Shown one piece after another: positions 14,633-22,823 of a DNA stretch of 25,448 nucleotides. Source of the DNA: an uncultured Porphyromonadaceae bacterium (GTDB taxonomy: Bacteria > Bacteroidota > Bacteroidia > Bacteroidales > Muribaculaceae); the NCBI GenBank assembly GCA_900544305.1, contig UQUV01000040.1:1-25448 (forward strand). Reading direction: 5' to 3'. The notes under the pieces are model-generated. The model had not been told where the DNA came from. It ran no database searches and saw only the letters and a program-made list of their open reading frames with translations. Numbering within the stretch: the first letter of the stretch is position 1; each line of letters starts with the position of its first letter. A program made the translations under genes and the position numbers.

Positions 14633-14717
14633 AGCTACTTTTTTTACCTTTTGCATTTTGATTAATCGCTGATAATTAATTTCTTAGCGTTTTTAATTGG
14701 GGAAAATAGCTACTTTT
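14633..14717 (+). promoter_or_regulatory. Direct repeats AGCTACTTTT, candidate SusR-like binding sites
   Basis: The same ten bases occur at 14633-14642 and 14708-14717, 75 bases apart, close to seven helical turns. The downstream copy ends 36 bases before the -7 box, a position suited to an activator. That the SusR-like protein binds here is inference. Confidence 0.4.
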
Positions 14718-14753
14718 CAACTGAGCGGTATGGATTGTGTGGCCGGGAAATTG

Positions 14754-14761
14754 TAATTTTG
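14754..14761 (+). promoter_or_regulatory. -7 promoter element of the susC operon
   Basis: TAATTTTG fits TAnnTTTG, identical to the box before susR. No consensus -33 TTTG lies 19-21 bases upstream, consistent with a promoter that needs an activator. Confidence 0.55.
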
Positions 14762-14818
14762 ATTTGTTGACAAAAAGGAAGTAACAAACCTAATTATAAT
14801 TTTTAAAATCAAATTACT

Positions 14819-17800
14819 ATGCAAAACTGCTTTTCACGTTTTCGGACGAGAAGGTATCTGTTGCTTACAATGTTGTTGGTGATATGTGCTTTCGGAGTGT
14901 CCGCTCAGAATCTATTATTAAAAGGAGTTGTCAAGGATGCGAAAGGAGAACCGATTATCGGCGCTACGGTAATGGTCTCTGGTGACAAAAATGGAACGGC
15001 AACTGATTATGATGGTAACTTTTCGTTGAATGTTGCACCTGACGCCGTGTTGACGGTTTCGTATGTAGGGTATAAAACAGCGGAAGTGGCAGTAAACAAT
15101 CGCACGAGTTTGACAGTCGTATTGGAAGAGAACTCGGAACTTCTTGAAGAAGTTGTAGTCATTGGTTATGGTACAATGAAGAAAAAGGATTTGACGGGTG
15201 CTGTCGGCTCTTTAGGTGCAAAAGACATGAACAATTCTCCTATGGCTAATGTCGGTCAGGCATTGCAAGGAAAAGTGGCCGGTCTTCAGGTTGTGGACAA
15301 TGGTAAGCCCGGCGACAATGTTTCCATTAAAATCCGTGGTATTGGTACGATTAACAACAGTGACCCGTTGATTGTAATTGACGGTGTGCCTACTGATTTG
15401 GGCTTGAGCTCGTTAAATTTGACTGATGTTGACCGTATTGACGTTTTGAAGGATGCATCGGCTACAGCCATTTATGGTTCTCGCGGTGCAAACGGTGTAG
15501 TATTGGTTACAACTAAACGTGGACAGTCAGGAAAAGGACAACTGACAGTGAACGCCAATTATGCTGCTCAAAATGCTACGAACGTTCCGCAGATGCTGAA
15601 TGCACAGCAGTATGCTGCCTATAGCAATGATATGCTTTCTGCTGGCAACCGCCCGACAAACCCGCTTTGGTCGGATCCCTCCAGCCTGACAAGCAGCACG
15701 AACTGGCTTGATGAAATTCTTCAAACCGGTTCCAGCCAAAATTATTCATTGAGCTATTCCGGTGGTAATGACAAAAGCCACTACTATGTTTCCGGTGGAT
15801 TTTTGGACCAGGAGGGTATTGTAAAGAATGTGAATTATCGTCGCTTCAATTTCCAGGCAAACAGCGATGCTCAAGTGTTGTCATGGTTGAAGTTTACGAA
15901 TAATATAACATTCTCAACTGACAAGAAGTCGTCAGGTTCTTATAGTATTAGTGATGCGATGCGTGCTTTGCCGACTCAACCAGTAAAGACAGAAGATGGC
16001 GGATGGAGCTATCCGGGATATCCTGATTATGAAAATCGTGCCAATGCAGAATGGTATGGTACAATTCGGAACCCGGTCGGACCGATGTATACCGACCAGA
16101 GTGTTACGGAAGGATATAATTTGTTGGCAAACGTGTCTGCTGAAATCAAATTCTGCGATTGGTTGACATTTAAGTCAACATTCGGCTACGATGCAAAATT
16201 CTGGTTCACTGACGGTTTCTATCCTGGCTATGACTGGATGGCCTCAGGCGAAGAAGTTGAATCGTCGGCAAGTCAGAGTGCAAACCGTTCGTTTACTTAC
16301 TTGTCGGATAATTACTTTACATTTAATAAGGACTTTGGTAAACATCATGTCGACGCAATGGTCGGAACATCTGCACAATGGAACGACTATAAGAATCTTA
16401 GCGGTGGTGTTTCCGAGTTCTTGTTTGACGAATTCCATCAGTTGTCAGAAGCAAAAGAAATTTCAAGTTTGACAAGTAGCTGGACTGATTGGTCATTGCT
16501 TTCATTGATGGGACGTGTGAACTACTCGTTTGATGACCGTTATCTGGTAACTGCAACAGTGCGTCGTGATGGTTCTTCCCGTTTTGGTGCAAACAACCGC
16601 TGGGGTACATTCCCATCCGGTTCCGTTGCTTGGCGTCCGACTCGTGAAGAATGGTTCCCGGAATTGAACGGTGTCATTTCTGATTTGAAAGTACGTGGCG
16701 GTTACGGTGTTACCGGTAATCAGGAAATCGGTAACTACACATTCGCTTCTTTGTTTGACATGCGTAAATACTTTATCGGTGGCAAGGTCGTAGATGCTTT
16801 AACTGCTTCGTCACTCTATAATCCGGATATCCATTGGGAAGCTGTTCATCAGACGAACATCGGTATTGATTTGTCAATGTTTGACTCTCGTGTAAACCTG
16901 TCGGTTGACGGATATTGGAAGAATACGAAAGACATGCTGGTAAAGGCTTCTATTCCAATTACATCGGGCTTTGATGATACTGTGACAGAATGTTATACGA
17001 ATGCCGGTGAGGTTACAAACAAGGGTGTGGAAATCAATCTTCATACCTACAACATTTCTACGAAAGATTTCACTTGGGAAACGAATATCAATGTAACATA
17101 CAATCAGAATAAGATTATAGATTTGAACAGTGATGTTCCGATGATGCAGAACGATTTGGGCAATGCATTGGGACAGGTGACACGTCTGGCTAACGGCTAT
17201 CCTATCAACACTTTCTATGGATATGTGACTGACGGAATTTTCCAGAACTGGGACGAAGTGAATGCCCATGCTTTCCAAAGCAGTCAGACAAGTCCGGGCG
17301 ATATCCGTTTCCGCGATTTGAACAACGATGGAAAGATTACGGATGCTGACCGTACAGTGATTGGCGATCCTAATCCGAATTGGATTTTCTCTATGACAAA
17401 CAATTTGACATATAAAGGTTTTGACTTGTCTATTTATTTGCAGGGCGTTGCAGGCAATGATATTTTCAATGCTAACAATACCGTACTGCAAAGTATGTCA
17501 TCAGCTGCTAACCAAACTATTGACGTTCTCGATCGCTGGACCGGTGAGGGCACAAGCAACACGATGCCTCGTGCGGTGCTGAACGATCCGGCATTGAATA
17601 CACGCATATCAGACCGTTATGTAGAAGATGGATCATATCTTCGTGTGAAGAATATCACATTGGGATATACCTTCCCGACCAAATGGCTGAAGAAGATTAC
17701 GGCTACAAGCGCACGCGTTTTCGTTTCTTGCGACAATGTAGCTACCATTACAAGTTATTCAGGATTTGACCCGGAAGTGGCAATCAATGGTATCGACCAG

Positions 17801-17854
17801 AACCGTTATCCAATTTCCAGAACATTCAGCTGTGGTTTAAATCTTAATTTCTAA
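14819..17854 (+). CDS. SusC/RagA family TonB-linked outer membrane transporter
   Basis: Outer-membrane importer of 1011 residues that works with SusD to take up oligosaccharides, energised by TonB. A signal peptide covers residues 1-29 (ending FGVSAQ). A carboxypeptidase-regulatory-like domain (33-105) contains GEPIIGATVMVSG and the DYDGNFSL motif. A TonB-box-like EEVVVIGYG is at 110-118. The plug (about 122-235) has GKVAGLQVV, IRGIGTINNSDPLIVIDGVP and GSRGANGVVLVTTKRG, all typical of SusC proteins. The rest is the barrel, ending in Phe (LNLNF), the usual signal for barrel assembly. The gene is 12 bases before susD. Substrate, from the accompanying GH66 and GH31 enzymes, is probably isomalto-oligosaccharides. 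Confidence 0.95.
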   Translation: MQNCFSRFRTRRYLLLTMLLVICAFGVSAQNLLLKGVVKDAKGEPIIGATVMVSGDKNGTATDYDGNFSLNVAPDAVLTVSYVGYKTAEVAVNNRTSLTVVLEENSELLEEVVVIGYGTMKKKDLTGAVGSLGAKDMNNSPMANVGQALQGKVAGLQVVDNGKPGDNVSIKIRGIGTINNSDPLIVIDGVPTDLGLSSLNLTDVDRIDVLKDASATAIYGSRGANGVVLVTTKRGQSGKGQLTVNANYAAQNATNVPQMLNAQQYAAYSNDMLSAGNRPTNPLWSDPSSLTSSTNWLDEILQTGSSQNYSLSYSGGNDKSHYYVSGGFLDQEGIVKNVNYRRFNFQANSDAQVLSWLKFTNNITFSTDKKSSGSYSISDAMRALPTQPVKTEDGGWSYPGYPDYENRANAEWYGTIRNPVGPMYTDQSVTEGYNLLANVSAEIKFCDWLTFKSTFGYDAKFWFTDGFYPGYDWMASGEEVESSASQSANRSFTYLSDNYFTFNKDFGKHHVDAMVGTSAQWNDYKNLSGGVSEFLFDEFHQLSEAKEISSLTSSWTDWSLLSLMGRVNYSFDDRYLVTATVRRDGSSRFGANNRWGTFPSGSVAWRPTREEWFPELNGVISDLKVRGGYGVTGNQEIGNYTFASLFDMRKYFIGGKVVDALTASSLYNPDIHWEAVHQTNIGIDLSMFDSRVNLSVDGYWKNTKDMLVKASIPITSGFDDTVTECYTNAGEVTNKGVEINLHTYNISTKDFTWETNINVTYNQNKIIDLNSDVPMMQNDLGNALGQVTRLANGYPINTFYGYVTDGIFQNWDEVNAHAFQSSQTSPGDIRFRDLNNDGKITDADRTVIGDPNPNWIFSMTNNLTYKGFDLSIYLQGVAGNDIFNANNTVLQSMSSAANQTIDVLDRWTGEGTSNTMPRAVLNDPALNTRISDRYVEDGSYLRVKNITLGYTFPTKWLKKITATSARVFVSCDNVATITSYSGFDPEVAINGIDQNRYPISRTFSCGLNLNF

Positions 17855-17866
17855 AAAGTTAGTTCT

Positions 17867-19414
17867 ATGAAAAATTTAGCAAAAATAATATTAGGCTCTG
17901 CCTTATTGGTATTTACTTCATGTAGTGATTTTTTGGAAAAAGGTCCGCATGATTCTCCTAACTCTTCTGTTCCTGTGACTGATGCCGTTGCGGTGGCTTT
18001 GACTAATGGCTGCTACCAGTCGCTTCAGTCAATGAACCTTTACAATCAGCGTATTTGGACACTTGACATCTGTGCCGGCAACAGTGAGGCCGGTGGCGAC
18101 CCTTCAACGGGTACCGATGGTCAGGAAACAAAGGAAGTCGCTAATTTCTACGCTACTCCGAACAACGACCTTGCACTCGGCATGTGGCGTGGCGGCTGGG
18201 TTGGTATCGGTAACTGTAATACGACATTGGCAAATATTGAAGCTTCAGAGAGTGTTTCAGAAGAAATCAAGAAGAGAAGCTTGGGTGAAGCTCATTTTTT
18301 GCGTGCCCACTATTACTTTATTCTGGTACGTGCATTCGGCGGTGTTCCGGTAATTACACAACCGCACAAGGCTTCCGACCCTGTAGACATTGCCCGAAAT
18401 TCAACTGTTGAAGTTTATGATTTGATTATCCGTGACTGTAAAGATGCTATTAGCATGTTGCCGGAAAAACGTCAACTTCCGGAGTCTGAGCTTGGTCGTG
18501 CCACAAAAGATGCAGCATTGATGCAATTGGCAAAGGTTTATTTGACTATGGCTGGTTACGATGCGACATACAAAGCACTTGAACCGGAAAATGGTTTCTA
18601 TGATGAGGTGGTAAATTTGTGTACTCAAATCGAAGGTTTGGGTTATGATTTGTCGCAATGCAAATACGAGGATTTGTGTGGTGTGGCTTTGTGCGATAAA
18701 AAGAATGGCCCGGAATCCATTTTTGAGATTCAATATTCAGGCGAGAATTCTGGTACAGGCGGTTTCTGGAATACTGACGGACAGTCATCCTGGTGTTCGA
18801 TTTTTATGGGACCGCGTAGTTCCGGTTTTGTTACCGGTGGCGGTTGGGGATGGAACCAGCCGACTGACGAATTCTTCAATTCTTATGAAGAAGGCGATTT
18901 GCGCAAGGATTTGACGGTTCTTTATGAAGGTTGTCCTGCTTTCGACGGAAAAGAATATAAGGCAAGCTATGCATTTGTGACAGGACGCAATGTCCGTAAG
19001 TTCCTTGTGCCTGATTCTTATGGTCTTGCAAGTTCAGAAGTAAGTCCGCAAAACTTTATCGCCTATCGTTTTGCCGATGTATTGCTGATGAAGGCTGAGG
19101 CTTTGAATGAATTGGGTGAAACTACATTGGCTCAGCAGCCTCTGAATATTGTGCGTAAGCGTGCAGGACTGCCGGATTGCAAGACAAGCAACCAGGAAGA
19201 AATGCGTGAAAAGATTATCCACGAACGTCGTATGGAATTGGCGTTTGAAGGTCATCGCTGGTTTGACTTGATTCGCTTGCAGGGTGGTGACTACGCTCTT
19301 AAGTTCTTCCATTCGATAGGCAAGACTAATGCAACGAAGGATCGTCTGCTGTTGCCGATTCCTCAAAAAGAAATGGATTCAAATAAGCTTATGGTACAGA
19401 ACCCTGGCTATTAA
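17867..19414 (+). CDS. SusD/RagB family glycan-binding lipoprotein
   Basis: Surface lipoprotein of 515 residues that forms the lid of the SusC transporter and binds the glycan. A lipoprotein signal ends at Cys19 (VFTSC), followed by Ser-Asp-Phe, which fits the acidic export signal of Bacteroidota surface lipoproteins. The helical TPR core shows SLGEAHFLRAHYYFILVRAFGGVPVITQP at about 139-168. The C-terminal part carries FIAYRFADVLLMKAEALNELG and the typical VRKRAGLP, IIHERRMELAFEGHRWFDLIR segments. The gene directly follows susC (12-base gap) and precedes the SusE-like gene by 21 bases, in one operon. Confidence 0.95.
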   Translation: MKNLAKIILGSALLVFTSCSDFLEKGPHDSPNSSVPVTDAVAVALTNGCYQSLQSMNLYNQRIWTLDICAGNSEAGGDPSTGTDGQETKEVANFYATPNNDLALGMWRGGWVGIGNCNTTLANIEASESVSEEIKKRSLGEAHFLRAHYYFILVRAFGGVPVITQPHKASDPVDIARNSTVEVYDLIIRDCKDAISMLPEKRQLPESELGRATKDAALMQLAKVYLTMAGYDATYKALEPENGFYDEVVNLCTQIEGLGYDLSQCKYEDLCGVALCDKKNGPESIFEIQYSGENSGTGGFWNTDGQSSWCSIFMGPRSSGFVTGGGWGWNQPTDEFFNSYEEGDLRKDLTVLYEGCPAFDGKEYKASYAFVTGRNVRKFLVPDSYGLASSEVSPQNFIAYRFADVLLMKAEALNELGETTLAQQPLNIVRKRAGLPDCKTSNQEEMREKIIHERRMELAFEGHRWFDLIRLQGGDYALKFFHSIGKTNATKDRLLLPIPQKEMDSNKLMVQNPGY

Positions 19415-19435
19415 TTAACGTAAAATCGAAAAACT

Positions 19436-20956
19436 ATGAAACTGAATAAAATAAACAAATCATTATTTCTGGCATTGTTCGGCTTGTGCTTGTTGCCGTC
19501 CTGTCAGGAAAATTTAATGGAATTGGACAAGGGTGATACAGAGTTGAAACTTTCTGTTAGCAATGAGACAGTGGTTCTCAACGAAAAGGATGCTTCTGCA
19601 ACTGCACTTGAACTGACATGGACCAGCGGTACAAATTATGGAACGGGTGCAAGAATGAGCTATCAGCTTGAAATAGCCAAAGCCGGAACAGATTTCGCTA
19701 ATTCAGATGTGCTTATCGCCGAACAGCAATTTGATGACAAAGCTTTGTCGCGTAAATTTACCGTTCAGGAATTGAATTCATATTTGCGTGATGCCGGATT
19801 GAGCTTGAAGGACGGTGAGGAAATTGCATTGGAAGCAAAGGTGACGGCAAATGTTGTTGGTTATGCCGACTATACCCAGACTTCGACTGTCGCTTTCAAG
19901 GTGACAACCTATAAGCCGGTTTCGTCAACACTTTATATTTGCGGTGATGCTACAACCGGAGGTTGGGCTGCTGAGGCAATGCAGGAACTGACATTGGTGA
20001 ATGTGAAGCAACCGGGCATTTTCAGTATAAAAACGAATCTCCAGGCCGATAAGGAGTTTAAGTTCTTTACTCAGAAAGATTTGGGCGCTGTCGCCTTTGT
20101 CCGTAACCCGAATTCTCCAGAGGTATTGAATGACGGTGATACAGGAAAACTGCTTGAAACCGGTGAAGGTGTGGCCGATTTGAAATATAAGGTAGCTGAA
20201 ACTCATGCATATAAAATTACGGTCAACTTGCTGGAAATGACAGTGAAAGTTGAGTATACTGAAGATTTGGGACCGGCTTACGATCAGCTTTATTTTGTCG
20301 GTAGCTTCAACAATTGGGGATTTACACCGATGAAAGTAGATCCGGTGAATCCGTTTGTTTTCCTTTATGCTGATTTGTTCATATGGAACGGCGGTGGTGA
20401 GTTCAAGTTCGGTACTGCTGACGGAGATTATGGAAATATGTATAAGGCAAAGAATGAAAATGCACCTTATACAGATACTGAAGTCGTATTTGTTTCTGGT
20501 TTTGAACCTGATAATAAATGGTCGTTGAAAGAATCTGAATGCGGTAAGGCTTATAAAATTCGTCTTGACATTACAGCCGGAAAAGAAAAGATGGAAATGA
20601 CGCTGTTTGAACCGTTCACCGAAATGTATATTGTCGGTGAGGCTGCTCCTAACGGATGGGATTTAGGTAAGGCTACTCCAATGGATAAAGTCGATGATTA
20701 TACTTTCCGCTGGACCGGTGATTTGAAAGCCGGTGAAATCAAGTTCTCTTGCGATAAGCAATCGGATTGGAACGGTGCTTGGTTTATGGCTGTCGAAAAC
20801 GGTGCGGATTTTGCATCAGGCGATATGTACTATGTCAATAAAAAGACAAATTCTGACTACTCTGGTATTGACTTGAAATGGAAGGTGGCAGAGGCCGGTA
20901 ATTATACCATTGAATTGAATCAGGCAACTGAAAAATTGACTGTAACCAAAAACTAA
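19436..20956 (+). CDS. SusE/SusF-like surface glycan-binding lipoprotein with three CBM-like domains
   Basis: Outer-membrane lipoprotein of 506 residues that captures glycan at the surface. Cys23 (LLPSC) is the lipid site, followed by QENLMELD. A SusE N-terminal Ig-like domain (about 38-157, VVLNEKDASATALELTWTSG) comes next. Three repeated CBM-like domains follow, each starting with a strand like LYICGDATTGGW (165-177), LYFVGSFNNWGF (285-296) and MYIVGEAAPNGWDL (397-410), and each ending near 275, 391 and 504. In SusE/SusF such domains bind starch through stacked aromatic residues; the repeated Gly-Trp pairs here are suitable. It probably binds alpha-glucan. No second SusF gene is present. 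Confidence 0.9.
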   Translation: MKLNKINKSLFLALFGLCLLPSCQENLMELDKGDTELKLSVSNETVVLNEKDASATALELTWTSGTNYGTGARMSYQLEIAKAGTDFANSDVLIAEQQFDDKALSRKFTVQELNSYLRDAGLSLKDGEEIALEAKVTANVVGYADYTQTSTVAFKVTTYKPVSSTLYICGDATTGGWAAEAMQELTLVNVKQPGIFSIKTNLQADKEFKFFTQKDLGAVAFVRNPNSPEVLNDGDTGKLLETGEGVADLKYKVAETHAYKITVNLLEMTVKVEYTEDLGPAYDQLYFVGSFNNWGFTPMKVDPVNPFVFLYADLFIWNGGGEFKFGTADGDYGNMYKAKNENAPYTDTEVVFVSGFEPDNKWSLKESECGKAYKIRLDITAGKEKMEMTLFEPFTEMYIVGEAAPNGWDLGKATPMDKVDDYTFRWTGDLKAGEIKFSCDKQSDWNGAWFMAVENGADFASGDMYYVNKKTNSDYSGIDLKWKVAEAGNYTIELNQATEKLTVTKN

Positions 20957-20977
20957 ATAATTCATTAAGATTGTTTT

Positions 20978-21006
20978 TTGACAGGGAGAAACTCTCTCCC
21001 TGTCAA
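20978..21006 (+). terminator. Intraoperonic hairpin between susE-like and GH66 genes
   Basis: A perfect 12-base inverted repeat (ttgacagggaga at 20978-20989, tctccctgtcaa at 20995-21006) with a five-base loop. It lies 21 bases after the SusE-like stop and 13 before the GH66 start. Only TTTG follows, so it is likely a partial terminator or an RNA-stability element that lowers enzyme expression relative to the binding proteins. Confidence 0.65.
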
Positions 21007-21019
21007 TTTGTAAAAGAAT

Positions 21020-22822
21020 ATGAGACAAAAAGCTTCGATATTTTTATGTGCTTCGGCGATTTTGCTGTCGGCTTGCGGAAGTGAGGGTGAAGAACCGGGT
21101 AAAAAGCCGGGGACAGGGCAGGAAGGTGAATTCGGACAAACAACGGAGATTACCTATACTCCAACTTTGTCGCTCACTACGGATAAAGCCATGTACTCTC
21201 CGGGCGATGCTGTAAAGTTTAAGGCTGTCGGTACGGTTCCGGCAGGGGCTAAGATTCGTTATGTGCATCAGGGACAGGTGGTGGCTGAAGAAAATTATGC
21301 AGGCGATGAATGGACATGGACCGCTCCTTCAGCCGACAAGTCGGGATATATGGTTGACATTTATACAGGCGATGAAAACGGTGAAACTGTCTATGGCGCA
21401 ATCGCTGTTGACGTTTCGAGCAGTTGGGCGTTTTTCCCTCGATATGGTTTCGTTGCCGACTTCGGACAAAAGCCGATGGAAACTATTGAGGAGGAGATGG
21501 ATTACCTGTTGCGTTGCCATATCAATGGTGTGCAGTTTCAGGACTGGCACAACAAGCATCATTGGCCGCTCGGTTCGACTCGCAATGGAGAAATATTGGA
21601 TGTGTATAAGGACATCGCTAATCGGGACACTTATCGTGAAACGATAGAGAACTATATAGACGTACAGCATCGGTTGGGGATGAAGTCTATTTTCTATAAT
21701 TTGTGCTTCGGTGCCCTCGATGATGCGGAAGAGGATGGCGTTAAACCGGAATGGTTTGTCTATAAGGACTATATGGGCAATGTGCGCGATTCACATGATT
21801 TGCCCGACAGTTGGAAAAGTGATATCTATCTGGTGAATCCGGCAAACAAAGGCTGGCAGAACTATCTGATTGAAAGAAATGAAGACGTTTACAATCATTT
21901 GGACTTTGACGGTTATCAGATTGACCAGTTGGGCAACCGTGGAAAGGTGTTTGATGCTTATGGAAATGAATTGAATTTGCCTCAGGGTTACAATTCTTTC
22001 ATTAAGGCCATGAAGACTGCCCGTCCGGAAAAGGATTTGATAATGAATGCCGTGAGCCGTTACGGAGCTCAGGAAATTGCAGAAAGCGAAGGGGTTGAAT
22101 TCCTGTATAATGAAGTGTGGCGTGGCGAGGAAGCTCAGTTCAGTCATCTGAAGATAATTCTGGATGAGAACGACCGTTTCAGCAAGAATCGTTTGAAAAC
22201 AGTCTTTGCTGCCTATATGAATTACGATAAGGCCGATTCAAAAGATAAGTTCAACAATCCGGGCGTGATTCTGACTGATGCCGTAATGTTTGCATTGGGC
22301 GGCTCCCACTTGGAATTGGGCGACCATATGCTCTGCAAGGAATATTTCCCTAACAATAATCTGGAGATGGACGACGAGCTGAAAAATGCGATGGTGAACT
22401 ATTACGATTTCTTGACAGGTTATGAAAATCTGTTGCGTGACGGCGGTTCGCTCTCTACGGAAATTTCAGTGAAATCGGCCGACGGTAAGCTGAAAATGCA
22501 GGCTTGGCCGCCATTGAAAGGGGCGGTATGTACGATTGCCCGCCGTTTGGACAAGAAAGATGTCATTCATTTGTTGAACTTTTCACAGGCTAATTCAACG
22601 GAATGGCGTGATGCCAATGGCTCGATGCCGAAGCCTTCGTATGTGGCTTCGCCGAAATGCAGTATCGCTGTTGACCGTGAAGTGGAATCTGTTTGGATGG
22701 CATCGCCCGACATTGCCGGGGGTGTAAAGCATCCGCTTGCTTATTCTGTGAAAAATGGGGTAGTGGAGGTGACTTTGCCTTCGTTGCTTTATTGGGACAT
22801 GATAGTTGTTGAATATAAGTAG
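21020..22822 (+). CDS. Glycoside hydrolase family 66, probable endo-dextranase, lipoprotein
   Basis: Surface enzyme of 600 residues, probably cutting alpha-1,6-glucan chains. A lipoprotein signal ends at Cys19 (LLSAC), followed by an acidic, Gly-rich linker (20-42) that fits surface display. An Ig-like domain (about 44-135) precedes the (beta/alpha)8 core (about 138-470) and a C-terminal beta domain. The core shows RYGFVADFG, GVQFQDWHNKHHWPL and the catalytic motifs of GH66: Asp302 in FDGYQIDQLG (nucleophile) and Glu365 in FLYNEVW (acid/base). There is no room for the CBM35 insertion of cycloisomalto-oligosaccharide transferases, so a plain dextranase is favoured. The GH31 gene follows two bases later. 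Confidence 0.9.
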   Translation: MRQKASIFLCASAILLSACGSEGEEPGKKPGTGQEGEFGQTTEITYTPTLSLTTDKAMYSPGDAVKFKAVGTVPAGAKIRYVHQGQVVAEENYAGDEWTWTAPSADKSGYMVDIYTGDENGETVYGAIAVDVSSSWAFFPRYGFVADFGQKPMETIEEEMDYLLRCHINGVQFQDWHNKHHWPLGSTRNGEILDVYKDIANRDTYRETIENYIDVQHRLGMKSIFYNLCFGALDDAEEDGVKPEWFVYKDYMGNVRDSHDLPDSWKSDIYLVNPANKGWQNYLIERNEDVYNHLDFDGYQIDQLGNRGKVFDAYGNELNLPQGYNSFIKAMKTARPEKDLIMNAVSRYGAQEIAESEGVEFLYNEVWRGEEAQFSHLKIILDENDRFSKNRLKTVFAAYMNYDKADSKDKFNNPGVILTDAVMFALGGSHLELGDHMLCKEYFPNNNLEMDDELKNAMVNYYDFLTGYENLLRDGGSLSTEISVKSADGKLKMQAWPPLKGAVCTIARRLDKKDVIHLLNFSQANSTEWRDANGSMPKPSYVASPKCSIAVDREVESVWMASPDIAGGVKHPLAYSVKNGVVEVTLPSLLYWDMIVVEYK

Positions 22823-22823
22823 A

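Larger units (their letters stand above)
14534..14818. other. Regulatory region between the repeats and susC
   Basis: About 285 AT-rich bases without a gene. Contents: two direct copies of AGCTACTTTT (14633-14642, 14708-14717), a related TTACTTTT at about 14562, a -7 box at 14754-14761, and an imperfect inverted repeat linking that box to the bases before the susC ATG (14753-14765 and 14805-14817). The leader from the expected transcription start to the ATG is about 50 bases. Confidence 0.65.

Noticed and set aside
21258..21280. Bases resembling a transposase adapter used in sequencing libraries (ATGTGCATCAGGGACAG)
   Set aside because: It differs at about three positions from the adapter and lies in an uninterrupted GH66 reading frame in the Ig-like domain, so it is coincidence and not an assembly artefact.
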